Part shown: positions 11,570-22,684 of the stretch, one piece after another
Layout of the letters: the number at the start of each line of letters is the position of its first letter
Numbering within the stretch: the first letter of the stretch is position 1
Source of the DNA: Bettongia penicillata ogilbyi
Lineage: Eukaryota; Chordata; Mammalia; Diprotodontia; Potoroidae
Assembly: GCA_023548195.1 (NCBI GenBank)
Contig: JAJHZJ010000311.1
Location: 8,038,811 to 8,102,810, forward strand
DNA: 64,000 nucleotides
Direction: 5' to 3'
The notes under the pieces: generated by a model
What the model was told of the DNA's origin: nothing
Databases searched by the model: none
The model's input: only the letters and a program-made list of their open reading frames with translations
Position numbers and translations under genes: made by a program

Positions 11570-11705
11570 ATTAATTATTCTCCTTTTATAGATGATGAGG
11601 CAGAATGTGTGAGGCACAGTGAGGCTAAATGATTTGCCTGAGGCAACACAATGATTTAAAGGCAAAGCTTGGAATTGAACCCAGGGAACAGAGCTGAGAC
11701 ACACA
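11570..11705 (-). mobile_element. MIR-type SINE fragment, antisense
   Basis: 'ttatagatgatgaggcag', 'aatgatttgcctgaggc' and 'ttggaattgaaccc' mark the antisense MIR core. It abuts the previous SINE, which may have inserted into it. Confidence 0.7.
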
Positions 11706-11799
11706 ATGAATCTGCATACCTTCATAGAGGTTTGAATCACCCACTCCTTCTCACCTCCAGGGTTTCAAAATGGTGGCCTGTGTGCCTCTGTCCACTAGA

Positions 11800-13410
11800 G
11801 GCTCTAAGCTTCCACTGTAACAGATGTCATTTGACTTATTACCTTAAAATAAATACCTGCATGTTAAGTATGTCATGGGAGAGATTTGCTGGTATTTAAA
11901 ATAAATATATGAATTTTAAAAGTAATATTTAGTATTGATGAAATAAAGAGTTGATATTAAAGTAAACATTTCAAAGTATCCTCATTGTGTCCCCCTCCCC
12001 CCACCAAATTGTTGCATCCCAGATAACTGCTTACTTTGTCTACACCTAGTCCTAGGTCTGTTTCCTCATTAAGAACTCTTTCCATCTGTTCCAACTGCCT
12101 TTAGGTATGTAATTGAAAAGTTAGTCACATAAGTAATTAATTCCATGCATACCAGTTTCCTGGTTCACATCAGGAATAAGTACTTTTTATTTATACCAAT
12201 ATGGAGGATAGGGGTTTGATTGGCACAATGGGTCTGACTCTTTACTTTCCTTGACTGTACCTTGTTTATGTGTATTCATGGGTATATTGGGAAGACAGGT
12301 GCTCCTACCCCTTTCTCACATTATAATTCTTTACTTCAGTATGTAGCTGGTGGTCTAGGCTCTATCTGTAAAGCTTCCAGGAAAGGACTGATAAAGGTGT
12401 GTTACGACCATGTTTTTGCTTTCCTGGGGCTTAGTGCCAGATGAGAGGTAGCTGCACTCAGGGTCTGGACTGGCTCTCTAATCCATTCCTCAACAGATCC
12501 CCATGTTCTTTTGGCCCAGAGAGGCCCAGCTGAATCACTGATTGATCCTCTGTCTTGTGGAACTGGGCAATGCTGCTCTGCCCTGGGAGAGAAGCCTGAA
12601 GACAACCTACTTCCCTTTGAAAGAAGTGGGGCTCAGTGTTCCATATTAATGGGGGACCAATTATTTGTTATCTATGTTCAATATATCCTCTCTTTCTTAA
12701 AAAAATGGGATTTAATCAGCTTCAGGACAATATGATCTGACTCTTTTAAAATCTTTCTCCTACCACCCCCCATCTTGTCCAACTTGTTTCAGTATCTCAC
12801 CACATATGGTTTTGATAAACCATTTTGAAGAGGACCCAGCCAACTTTCCACATACTCACACACCCTGAATTGTACCAAACATGCTGATGTGGGGTGGGAG
12901 GGGACTTTGGAAATACTCAAGGCCAATCACTGTATTTTCAGCAAATCCAAAACTAACTCTGGGAAGGACATTTTCACCTCCAAGTTTCAATCTTGTGCTT
13001 GGTGATCTCAAAGTTTCCCTTTGGCTAAGTACAGAAAGCATTCCTGATGGTTAAGGGTGCCCACATTCCACCTAGTGTCTTCCCTCAATTAAATTTCTTT
13101 GTCGTTCTGTCACACATGCTGACCTTTTGTGATTGAGAGAGCTTCTCTGAGGCTTTAATATATACCAAAGGCAAGAGTCTCTCTTTGAGGTAACATGCTT
13201 AAAAAACAAAAAAGTATTTCTTTCTATATTGGGGCTGTCCGTTAGTCCTTCAAAAGCTAGAATCTTAAGCCCACAATTGTTCCTGGTGTCAGTAAGTGTA
13301 ATAACCATATCTGTGCCTTTATGGATAATGCACAAATCAGCAGGAGTCAAACTATAAATATATTTTTTGTTTGTCTATTGACTTAAGGAGGTTCTCCCTT
13401 CCCCACTCCC
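11800..13410. other. Unassigned non-coding stretch
   Basis: No recognisable element is visible. Several 60-90 codon frames are present on both strands, none with a domain or a clear splice context. Confidence 0.4.
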
Positions 13411-13414
13411 AAGT

Positions 13415-13530
13415 CAATGAGCACTTATTAAATGACTACTATATGCCAGAAATTATGCTGAGTGCTGGGGATGCAAACCATGGCAACAAAAAAGGCAAAA
13501 ACAATCCTTGCTCTCATGGTGCTCATTGCT
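13415..13530 (+). mobile_element. Unnamed ancient dispersed repeat, copy 3
   Basis: The sequence 'gagcacttattaaatgact', 'gctgagtgctggggatgc', 'ttgctctcatggtgctc' matches the start of the family at 335-870. Confidence 0.5.
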
Positions 13531-14680
13531 CCTGCTTGTGGGACTCTTGATTTACTATTATTTATTTTCACTGTGATGAGGGCCATCCCAAGGAGCATGC
13601 ACAGTTGCCCTTCCTGGTTTCGGCTGACCACGTTTGTTGGTTTAGCACATGGGCACGTGGGGGACATGAACTCCTTGGCTGCTTCCAACCATATTGTGGC
13701 TCAACACTGAAGGATGTGGGCACTTTGAAATTACAGAGTGATAGCCTCATTGGCTGCCGAGTTGATGACTCAGTTGATCTTTAAAAAGGAGAGATAGCTT
13801 CCAGCAAAGTCTAGACTCTTTGTGAATGCTTTGTTCTCCTTCATTCCCTCCTCCACCCCCAAACTCTACATCTCCTACTTGAAGCATGAATTCATCTAGG
13901 CAGACTTTCACCTGGGCCTTGGCTGCCTCTTCTGTTTTGCCTCCTTTTCTGAATAGGTGACAAAACATCAACCTAGAGGAAGATGTGTCTAAGCTGGGAG
14001 GTGATTTTATGAATTCCAGAAACCCGAGAGTCTTAGGTCTAATGAGGGAAACTGAGTAGTGGCAAGGGAAGCATTAACATCAGAGAAGACAGCCCCTGAC
14101 AAGAGGATTGCCTTAAAACTGTTTAACCCAAAAGATACTGGAAACTGTTTGGATAGTGCAATGTTAAAGTGAAATATAACATACCTAACTAGCTGTCTCA
14201 CAAACTCCTTTACATTCTGATGAAATTTAAGTATCAACCTTCTTGGAGATAATAATAGTAGTTATAAGTTAAGATACTGAATCCTGCTTTAAGTTTCTAA
14301 GGCAATGGGTACTTGTCAGTCTTTTGTGTTTTTAAAGTTTCCCTTATGTGTAGGAAATAAACACCTATCCCTTAGCTGAGCTATATTGCAAAATGACTAT
14401 CTTTTTACTCTCTCCTGGGTCTCTTTGGAAAGACAGATAAAAGTCAATGATCTATGCCTTAAACAACTTTCCTTCTGTAGTCAGGGTGGAGGTCTTATTC
14501 TACAAAGTAGAATATCAGAAAGGAAACATATCCCCCTCTCAGTAGATGCCAGACTCCCTCAGGACTGAACCCAGACTGGATGTGACCATGGGTCTGGAGC
14601 AGAGGGATTCCTTATGCAAAGGGAGTGGGTGCGTTACCCCAGGTGCCTGGCTCTATCAATAGTTCCTTAATATTACATTA
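13531..14680. other. Unassigned non-coding stretch
   Basis: Nothing recognised. Overlapping short frames on opposite strands (13428-13750) cover the end of the preceding repeat and look like chance. Confidence 0.4.
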
Positions 14681-14689
14681 GTGTGGGTA

Positions 14690-14802
14690 TCTCTCTCTCT
14701 CTTTCTCTCTCTCTCTCTGTCTCTGCCTCTCTGTCTGTTTCTCTCTGTGTCTGTCTGTCTGTCTCTCTCTGTCTCTCTCTCTCTGTATCTCTCTGTCTCT
14801 TG
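14690..14802. repeat. CT-rich microsatellite
   Basis: This is an interrupted (ct)n/(gtct)n run. The minus-strand open frame over it is an Arg/Glu-rich artefact. Confidence 0.9.
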
Positions 14803-14809
14803 CCAGGAG

Positions 14810-16025
14810 AGAAGGATGAGTAATTTATTTTGATTCTTTTCAGGTATAAGAAGTTGATATTGGGAGACAGTAGTTGAAATTTAAATTTACTTAAGTGAAT
14901 GAGGAACCTTTGCAAATATCCTTTCCTTCTTACCTCTAGTACCTTGCCCAACAGTGCCCTTGAAATGCACCCTGGCAGGCCATCATTCTTTTATAGGTGC
15001 TTCACCTTTGCCCCAGTCTAGCTCTGTCTGTGGCCAGGGGAGCAGTGGAAAGATTTCTGAACTGGCTAGTCTGGGTAGCATGGCTGGATCAAAATATCTC
15101 TCTTGTAGGCTGCAATTGTCGACCTTTTTGGAATTGCAAACACCCTATCATTTGATTTCATGACACCCTCCCACTCCTCTTAAAAGTGCTGGGTGGCACT
15201 TTTAAAATTAAAGTGAATTAACACTAAGTTTGTTTTCAGAATTTGGGGCATCGTAAAATTGGGGTTGGAACTCACTGCTTCAAGTAGTGTGTGAAGGTGG
15301 GAAGGGAAGAGCTAATGAATGTATGACCAGTCAGCCAGTCTACCATGTAGTATTACACTTTTCCTCATCCCCTCTTCATTCCCCAAACCTGGTTTTTGAG
15401 ACATCCCCCATGGCTATACTTCCTGTGGCAGCTCTGTCCTCTTAAGGGCTCTAGGGTTGTCTGGGCTGAGCACAGCTGTTTAAAACTGAATATTTAGAAG
15501 GGATGGAGGCAACATGGAAATAGCTCCTGGAAGAGGCTGTCATTCTGCATTCATGCTAGGCATGGGTGGACAAATGAAATGCAAAGACTGAGGCCTGAGG
15601 CTTTGGTTCTGGATGCCAATGGGACTTGTCAGTAGTCTTTATCTGGAGTGCAGAACAAATCCAAAATCAGCTCCTTAAGAAACTCCAAGGTGAGTCCTAA
15701 AGATCATTGGAGAAGTCCCAAACCTTGACAATATCCCTGGAATGTGCTGGAATTTTCTAGTAAGGACGTTGATAATTTAACTGAATCTATGATAATGGTA
15801 ACGATGGTGAGTCATGTAACTTAGTTCATTGTAACACAAACTGAGAGTGTATCTATTATGATTGGAGTATCATGGGATTTGCTGCCTCTTATTTCCGTTA
15901 CCTAGGATATTTAGATGCTAACTTCACTTTCTTTGGGTGCTCATGTTCCGCTTTAGTGTGGGACAAAGTAAGAAATGGTACCTGATTCTTTTGACACTCT
16001 TCAGACCCTATAGTTTTATTACTTG
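14810..16025. other. Unassigned non-coding stretch
   Basis: No gene or named repeat is recognised between the two CT microsatellites. Confidence 0.4.
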
Positions 16026-16030
16026 ATAGA

Positions 16031-16103
16031 TTCTCTCTCTCTCTCTCTCTCTGTCTCTGTCTCTCTCTCTGTCTCTGCTGTCTCTGTCTCTGTCTCTCTC
16101 TCC
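16031..16103. repeat. CT/GTCTCT microsatellite
   Basis: A (tc)n run with periodic 'gtctct' interruptions. An AATAAA string follows at about 16137-16143, but nothing else suggests a transcript end or an LTR. Confidence 0.9.
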
Positions 16104-16257
16104 TTTCTCCCTGTTAGTTCCTGTTGAACCTGGCTAAATAAAACACTGGACTGTTTTGACTTCTGTTTCTGACTTTATTTTTTTTCATCCCTTTGGGTCT
16201 ACATAGAAGCTTAATGAGGAGAGTTAAATAAACCATTACATTTGGAACACAAGCTGC

Positions 16258-16485
16258 AGAGGCAGTGTAGTACAATGAATAAGCACAAGACTCTGAGTTG
16301 GAAAACCTGTTTTCTACTCACAGACTTGCCACTGACTTGGTCTATGACCTTGGGCAAGTAATTTAACCTCTGAAGGTTTCACTTTCCTCTGAAGATAATA
16401 GTGACCAATCTGCCTACTGACAGAGCTATTGGGAGATAATGGAGATGAAAGTTCATTGTAAGGTACAAAGTGCTACAGAAATAAA
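16258..16485 (+). mobile_element. MIR-type SINE
   Basis: The full sense order is visible: 'ggcagtgtagtacaatgaat', 'actctgagttggaaaacc', 'tatgaccttgggcaagtaat', 'tcactttcctctgaagat', 'aaagtgctacagaaat'. Confidence 0.8.
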
Positions 16486-16547
16486 ATGAATGGAATGGGG
16501 ATGGGAAATGGATTCTCAGGTCTGTGATCTGAGAGGTCACAGGGTAA

Positions 16548-16720
16548 GGGATTTGAAGTCAGAGGATTGGGGCTTGAAATCCTGCTCTGACACTTATTGC
16601 CTGTGTGACCTTGAGTAAATTCCTTAACCTCTCTGCACCTGAGTTTCTCATCTGCAAAATGAGAAGATTGGACTTGGTGACACCTATGGTACCTTCTCTC
16701 TTTAAATATATGATTTATAA
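16548..16720 (+). mobile_element. MIR-type SINE
   Basis: 'tttgaagtcagaggattgg', 'gcctgtgtgaccttgag', 'ttaacctctctgcacctgag' and 'tctgcaaaatgagaagattg' identify a second sense copy just downstream of the first. Confidence 0.8.
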
Positions 16721-17555
16721 TTTCATCACCCTGGGGAAGTTATAACTCACTTATAATCTATAAGCAGAATGAGTGTCCTGCAGGTTCTACCAGATTCAGT
16801 GATTTGAACATAGCCATTACCTGTTGGGAGTTGAACTCATGGTTTCCTGACCCATAACCAGTAACACTAGCTGCTAAAATAAATAAATAAAAAATATTTA
16901 CATTCAAATAAAAGGCATTTCCCAATTCCTAATTATTGATGGATATTAGCTAGTGAACTAAGACAAGTACACAAATGAGCTGGATTTTCTCCTTGGGGTT
17001 GCTAACGCCACATCCTCATGGGCAAAGAAGTAGAGGGAAAATTCTTTGTTCTCCTCACGGAGAATTGTGTGGAGAATTGCTCAGAATCTCTCAGTAGACT
17101 GTATGAAAGGAGCTCAATGGAGCTGGTTTGCTGTACAGGTGACATAATTATTCTATGTGTGGATGCAATGACTCTTTCCTGACGCTCCTGTGGTGGGCGG
17201 CTGGGGCCTGGTGTGAACCGGAGGGAAATCTGGAGTAGCCATGGGAATAGCATTGCTTCCTAGTCACAGACTTCTTTGCTACCCCCACCCAACTCACACA
17301 CATGGTCTGCCTGGCAGAACTCCCGGGGGTGACCAGATGAGGCTGCTATTTTTACATAGCTTTGTTCTGATATTTTATTAGTTTCTGTGAGTTTTTTTTT
17401 ATGGCTTAATTAATGACACATTTGACTCTATTTGCTTCTTGAAGCCTGTTCAACTGAAAGAGACATGTGAAAAATAACATATCCACATCCAAGGTATGAT
17501 CACAGAATAAGTAATAAAACTTATATTTTTAAACAAACATGCTGGGACTTAAATT
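16721..17555. other. Unassigned non-coding stretch
   Basis: No gene or named repeat is recognised. A minus-strand 83-codon frame (17002-17253) lies in a slightly GC-richer patch and shows no domain. Confidence 0.4.
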
Positions 17556-17559
17556 AATG

Positions 17560-18530
17560 TTCATTTTTCAAGGCTGTTGTTCCCTTGGGAAATCATACAG
17601 TTATTCTATTGAAGTTGCCATTGTTTAAAACATTTTTCAACCTACTCTTTTGGGATTACCTTCAGAGGCAATGGAGTGGTCTTTTAATATCACCGGTCTC
17701 TGTCCTTTGCTAGTAGCTTTGATTTTTTGAAGTGGCACAAAATCAGTCAGAGCTAAGTCTGGTGAATAAGTTGGGTAATGAATAATAATAAAAGCTAGGA
17801 TTTATGTAGTACTTTATGGTTGGCAAACCACTTTACTTGGATTATCTCATTTCATTCTCACAAAAGCTATGAGGCAGATGCTATTATTTTATCCCTATTT
17901 TACAGATGAGGAAACTGAGGCTGAGAAAGGTTTGCTGGGGCTAGTTAGGGTCTATGGCATACTTGGAACCAGGGTTTTCTTGATTCCAAGTCTGGCACTC
18001 CATCCACCTAGATGCCTGGGTAATAATAAAAGTTTTGATGAAAAGCTGCTTTCTACAGAAAGCACTCTAAAAACCAGAAGAGCATCCCGGTAGAGATGCC
18101 AAACAGAACAGCAATGCAACTCTTTTGTGTTGCATGGGATCTTGTAGGGGCCAAAGAATTTCTCCCTTATAAACTGGATTGACTTTCACTTTGTGGGATA
18201 AATTCCATAAGAATGATGCCACCTATGTCAAAATAACTCATCAACATTGTCTTTACTTGTGACTTCAATAAACTCACTTTCTCAGATCTCAGGACTATTG
18301 AAGTTGTTGCAGTAGAATCTGACACATTGTTTCTAGGTCATAACGGATACATAATACTTGGTTGATGTTTACTATTTTTCTCAAAATCATGCTGTTTTGT
18401 CCAGCTTCTCTTGAAAATTTGGTGCAAATATTTGATCTTTACCTTTTTCATTCATCACACAAAATGCATGATTTTTTCTGAACCAAAATTTTATACTTGG
18501 ATCAAAAGGATCACCATCCCTAATATGAGA
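17560..18530 (-). mobile_element. Mariner (Tc1/mariner) transposase fossil, split by a SINE
   Basis: On the minus strand, decayed frames contain hallmarks of mariner transposase in the right order. 'KSQVKTMLMSYFDIGGIILM' (matching the VKxMLxxFFDxxGIxxxEF block) is followed by 'EFIPQSES'. After the SINE insertion comes 'YSPDLALTDFVPLQKIKATS', which corresponds to the YSPDLAPxDFxLFPKxK catalytic-region motif. A C-terminal 'NPK...CF.QW'-like relic follows. Many stops and frame changes are present, so it is inactive. Ends are approximate; terminal inverted repeats were not found by eye. Confidence 0.75.
17780..18017 (-). mobile_element. MIR-type SINE nested in the mariner fossil
   Basis: This antisense SINE shows 'gtactttatggttggcaaac', 'ttttacagatgaggaaactg' and 'tctggcactccatccacc'. 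'gggtaat...aataaaag' occurs at both junctions (17773-17794 and 18018-18032), consistent with a target duplication. Removing the SINE brings the two halves of the transposase motif together. Confidence 0.85.
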
Positions 18531-18866
18531 TAAAGGTGACTTGCCTGGATTAAAGTTCAAGTGAAAAAGATCTGGGGATCTTAGTGGACCATAGTCTCAA
18601 TCTGAGTCAATTGTGTGATATAGTGGCCAAGGAAGTTCATGTTCTCTGAGGCCTAATTCTGAAGAGTACTGCATCCAGGAGTAAGTATGCTAGTGTTATT
18701 GTACTCTGGCTTGATCAGACCACGTCTGGTATATTGTGTTAAGTCCTGAATACCAATATTTTAGGAAGAATATTGATAAGCTTGAGAGTTCAAAGGTGGG
18801 GCAACCAAGATGGTGAAGGACCCCAGGTTCATGAGAATTGGCGGAAAGAACTAGGGATGCTTAGCC

Positions 18867-18883
18867 TGCAGAACAAGATTCTT
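18867..18883 (+). repeat. 17-bp target-site duplication, left copy
   Basis: 'tgcagaacaagattctt' here is repeated exactly at 19077-19093, flanking a 193-bp insert within the L3/CR1 body. Confidence 0.95.
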
Positions 18884-19076
18884 TTATTCATTCATTCATT
18901 CATTTATTCATTCATTCATTTATTTATCTATCTATCTATTTATTTTAATGTTTTACAATCATTTCCTTAAAGTTAAGATTTTATCCCCCCCACCTTCCCC
19001 CACTACCCCCCTCCATTTATTTTAGTTCGACTACATAGCATGACTATAGTGAAAATGTGCTCAATAGGAAAGTATA
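18884..19076 (-). mobile_element. 193-bp unnamed retroposed insert with target duplications
   Basis: The insert lies between exact 17-bp direct repeats. On the minus strand it ends in an A-rich (aaat)/(atag)/(aatg) tail at 18884-18945, as a retroposon tail should. The body has a C-rich patch (18987-19012 on the plus strand). A segment at about 19028-19072 ('catgactatagtgaaaatg') resembles the L1/HAL1-type 3' ends at 22835 and 51230, but there it is in the opposite orientation relative to the tail. I cannot name the family. Confidence 0.85.
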
Positions 19077-19093
19077 TGCAGAACAAGATTCTT
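19077..19093 (+). repeat. 17-bp target-site duplication, right copy
   Basis: This is identical to 18867-18883. The L3/CR1 sequence resumes immediately after it ('agaggctgtgtgac'). Confidence 0.95.
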
Positions 19094-19264
19094 AGAGGCT
19101 GTGTGACACAGTAGTTATTTTCAAGTATTTGGAGAGATGGCATTTGAAAATGGAATTAAATTTATTATGCTTAGGCTCAGAGGGGAGGAGCAATGGGTAG
19201 AAGTTGCAGAGAAGAATATTTAAGTTTGCTGTAGAAGGGGGAAAAATCACTTCCTAGTCATCTA

Positions 19265-19508
19265 TAATGGTCAGGTAGGTAGTGTGGTGGATAGAGTGCT
19301 GGACTTCAGGAAGACCTGAGTTCAAAACTGACCTCACATATTTACTAGCTGTGTGACCCTGTCACTTAACCCTATTTGCCTCAGTTTCCTCATCTGTAAA
19401 ATAAGCTAGAGAAGGAAATGGCAAGCAATTCTAGTATCTTTGCCAAGAAAACCCCAAATGGAGTCATGAAGAATTGGACACAACTGAAATGGCTGGATAA
19501 CAGTAAAT
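19265..19508 (+). mobile_element. RTE-tailed SINE nested in L3/CR1
   Basis: It is a near full-length copy: 'tggtggatagagtgctgg', 'aggaagacctgagttcaaa', 'gctgtgtgaccctgtcac', 'cctcatctgtaaaataagc', then the RTE-type tail 'gagaaggaaatggcaagc', 'tttgccaagaaaaccccaa' and 'ggacacaactgaaatgg'. Confidence 0.9.
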
Positions 19509-19517
19509 AGTCTATAA

Positions 19518-19585
19518 CAGTGGTTCTTTGCTGATTGTCAAAGGGCTTTACGGCACACAAAAGGGTTAAAAAATCCCTGAGCTAG
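19518..19585. mobile_element. Possible hAT miniature element remnant
   Basis: A short segment starts 'cagtggttcttt' and ends 'gggttaaaaaatccctg'. These are compatible with hAT terminal inverted repeats of the CAGNGGTTCTTAACC type, about 68 bp apart. It lies between the SINE and the resumption of L3/CR1. Evidence is limited to the termini. Confidence 0.35.
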
Positions 19586-20074
19586 AGCTGTTTCGAAATG
19601 GAATCAATCACTTCAGGAAACAGTGGGGTCCTTTTAGCTCACGGTCTTCAAACAAAGTCTAGATGACTATTTGTAGGATATATTATACAGTGGATTCTTG
19701 TTCAGGAATGAGTTTGGCTAGGAAGCCATCATGGTCTCCTCCAGCTGTTATTCTGTGATCCTTTTCCAATGAGATGTTTTAGACCACTCCAAAACTCTTG
19801 ATCTTTGTATTACTTCATCCCCTTCAGTTCTTCTTCTTCTTTTCTTAACATGTCAGATTCCTCACTGGAAGATTTAATAACTCTATATGAAATTTGATAT
19901 TAATTCTTTGATGTAACTATCAAACATTTTTTACACCAACATGCTGGGGCTATGAGTTGAAACATGTCCCCACTGTGATAAGTCTTCATTTCCTTTCAGA
20001 AACAAAGTAAGAAAACTGGTCTTGTGACTTTATAGTCATATCTTGTATAAGTATGAGCTTGTAGACATTTAAAA

Positions 20075-20255
20075 TCATTGAGTATTAGAGCTTAAAAGGA
20101 ATTTTAGAGCATTGAGCCCAATCCTTTCACTTTTGAGATGAGGAAATCTAGACTCAGAGAGATTTGTGACCTGACCAAGGTCACAGAACGTATGGAGGTT
20201 GAATTAGAATTCATAGGTCCCAAATCCCAGGTTCAGAGCTCTTTCCGTTCCACAA
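20075..20255 (-). mobile_element. MIR-type SINE, antisense
   Basis: 'ggaattttagagcattgagc', 'tgagatgaggaaatctagac', 'tgaccaaggtcacagaac' and 'ccaggttcagagctcttt' are MIRb-like antisense phrases. Confidence 0.7.
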
Positions 20256-20587
20256 TCATATGAAGTTCAATTTCACCTCATGTTCTTAAAATCATCCAGG
20301 TCCATTTCATTTGCAGCAACACTTCACCAGTTGCTCAGTGATGGTGCCTTTAATGACTGTGAACATTGGGAGTATAAGCAAGTACCTAGGGAAAAACAGA
20401 AGGAACGCCAGATTGAAAGGCAGAACTGTATTCTAATCTCAATTCTTGTCACTAACTGAGTGAGATTCAGCAAGTAATTTAATTTGTGTTCCATGACTCA
20501 GGGCTCCTACTCTAGAAATGGGCTCTCTAGCCTCACTTGGAGCTGGTTTACTTGGGGTACCTGACTTCAGAGTTGGGAAGTGTTAGG

Positions 20588-20985
20588 TGTTCTCTCCCTG
20601 TCACTGTCTTTGTCTCTCTGTCTCTGTCTCTCTTTGTCTCTTGTCTTTCTCCCTCCCCTCTCTCTTTCTCCCCCTCCCCTTCATTCACTCTCTATATCTT
20701 TCTGTCTCTTTCTTCCCCTTTTTCTCTCTCTCTCCCTCCCCCTCCATCTCTCTCTCTGTCTGTCTCTTTCCCCCCCTTTCTCTCTCCCTTTCCCTCCCCT
20801 TCCATCTCTCTCTCTCTTTCTTTGTCTCTCTCCCCCCTTTCTCCTTCTCCCTCCCTCCCATCCTCCCATCTACCCTATTCCCCTCTTTCCTTTCGTCTAT
20901 TCTGTCTTTTCTGCTTCTTTCTGACCCCGTCTCTCTTGGGTTCTCTCGCTGTCTCTTTCTTGCTCTTGCGCTCTTCCTCTGACTT
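20588..20985. repeat. Long CT-rich (polypyrimidine-biased) tract
   Basis: There are about 400 bp of tctc, ctcc and cctt units with few purines on the plus strand. All long open frames over it (Ser/Leu/Pro-rich on plus, Arg/Glu/Gly-rich on minus) are artefacts of the repeat. Strong strand asymmetry makes triplex (H-DNA) formation possible. Confidence 0.9.
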
Positions 20986-20989
20986 GTTA

Positions 20990-21810
20990 TGCCCAAACTC
21001 CAGAATAGAATTCTGGGGAAATTTCCAAAATAAATTTGAGATATGGCTCATGTCTAAGATTTTTCCAAAATCCAGATAACAGAGTCATTTCTAGAGAAGT
21101 TATTTAATAAGAATACTAGGCCTAGGACAGCTGTTTATTTCCTCCTTTGCTACCTAAAAAGTACTCAAAGCACAAAAGCTTCGTAAGTATAAGATTAGCA
21201 AGTATGAAAACATAAACAAGAATTCATTACACTCCTACTCTTCTGGAAGGTAAAGATAACTTTGGGGGATGGTGGCACAGCTATTTCTTTTCCCTATTCC
21301 TCTAGGACCTCTCTTGCAGCCCCAATCTCTGGCCAGTCAGCCAGAACTATGGTCTTCTTTAGCTGACTGGCTCCAGGTTGATGCGATGGTGAAACGTCTT
21401 CCAAAAGTTGTGCTATTACAGAAACCACCTCTTGCTGGGCAGTGGATACCCAACTCCAGAACCCTGGAACTCTTGAGCCAGGCAGCCACTGACACGGCTG
21501 GCTAAGTCCATTTCTCCATGTTGCTGTTCTCTGGCTGTAGCACTATGTGCGTAAGAAGATCCCAAAGGCAGAAAAGGCAGGGATTCAGGCTTGCCTTAAG
21601 TAAGCACATATTTCTGCTGCCAGATACTTTTAGCTGCTATTGCTGCTGGGCAGAGGTGATAGAAAAAGGGAGGGAAAGAACTAGAAGTGTCACAAAAGAG
21701 ACAAAATTATTTCTCCTCAGCTTCTCTTACATGCCTGGATCTTCCTGTGCCAGACAATGGTCAACTTTGATGTAACACCACTCCCAACTCCCCAGTCCCC
21801 ACAGCTATGT
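20990..21810. other. Unassigned non-coding stretch
   Basis: No named repeat is recognised. Two consecutive plus-strand frames (21269-21505 and 21518-21775) have no domain and no convincing exon signals. Confidence 0.4.
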
Positions 21811-21814
21811 GTAA

Positions 21815-22040
21815 TGGTAGGTAGAACCTGGTATCTGGAAGACCTGAGTCCAAATGTGACCTCAGACACTTACTAGTTGTGTGACCCAGGGAAAATTACT
21901 TGACATCTGTCTGCTTCCGTTTCCTCAACTGTAAAATAAGGACAATAACCTCCCATGGTTATTGTGAGGAATAAATGAGATAGTAGGTATAAAGTACTTA
22001 GCAAGGTGTCTGCCACATAGCACTGTATAAATGTTAGCTA
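21815..22040 (+). mobile_element. MIR-type SINE
   Basis: 'tctggaagacctgagtcc', 'cctcagacacttactagttg', 'tttcctcaactgtaaaata', 'gttattgtgaggaataaatg', 'agcactgtataaatg'. It is a full-length sense copy with the MIR/L2 type tail. Confidence 0.85.
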
Positions 22041-22139
22041 TTATCATCATTACCTCCACAGAAGGTAAGCTACTCCAGTAGGTGAAGGAGTTCCCCTGAC
22101 ATGTATTCAAGAATATTTATTAAGCTTCTTATAATAAGC

Positions 22140-22255
22140 TTCTTTACCTTTGGTTTCTCAGTTTCCTCTTCTGTGAAATAGGGAGAAATAATAATCCCTA
22201 CCAAACTGTGAAGAGGAATTGGAGTAATAGATAATATTTTGCCCGAGCACATGAG
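22140..22255 (+). mobile_element. MIR-type SINE fragment
   Basis: 'tctcagtttcctcttctg', 'aatagggagaaataataatc' and 'gtgaagaggaattggag' mark the downstream half of a sense SINE. Confidence 0.55.
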
Positions 22256-22269
22256 CATTGATAAAGTAA

Positions 22270-22322
22270 AGCAAATTATAACTCTAGATATTTAACTCTA
22301 GACATATAACTCTAGATACAAG
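22270..22322. repeat. Short tandem repeat around 'aactctaga'
   Basis: Three imperfect units containing 'aactctaga' occur with about 15-17 bp spacing. Confidence 0.7.
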
Positions 22323-22684
22323 GTTAGTATTAACCATGCTCTCCATTTTAATTGAAATTCTCACTTTTTGGAACCATGCTTTCTTTTCTGACACTCCTGG
22401 TTTTTATTTTTACTTTTAAACCTTGGAGTTTGAGGCCTACGGTGAAATCACTTTAAAATTTGTTTACAAGTCTTGTTCATTTTTGCTTAGTAGTAGTTAA
22501 AGGCTAATGGGACCAACATTGTACCTTGATGTTATTTCTTTATATTTTTATCCTAATTGATTTTTTAAAAATATAGACCTTAAAAATATCATTATATTTT
22601 CTGCTTTAATGAGGAGTTACATTTTAATGCTTAAAGAAACCCAAACCCAAAACAATATGAATTATAAAATTCAAGTTTTTCATT

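Larger units (their letters stand above)
18530..19765 (+). mobile_element. L3/CR1 LINE 3' end, interrupted
   Basis: The sense CR1/L3 3' region runs 'aaaaagatctggggatctta', 'atcagaccacgtctggtat', 'ttgataagcttgagag', 'gggcaaccaagatggtgaag', then 'gaggagcaatgggtagaagt' and, beyond the interruptions, 'ttggctaggaagccatc' and 'gttattctgtgatcc'. It is broken by a 193-bp retroposed insert (18884-19076) and by a SINE (about 19265-19508) followed by a short possible hAT remnant. Confidence 0.8.

Noticed and set aside
16031..16170. Possible retroviral LTR end (CT tract followed by an AATAAA)
   Set aside because: No TG...CA termini, target duplication, primer-binding site or partner LTR could be seen.
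20537..21079. 180-codon Ser/Leu/Pro-rich frame and its opposite-strand Arg/Glu-rich frames
   Set aside because: Translations of a CT-rich low-complexity tract.
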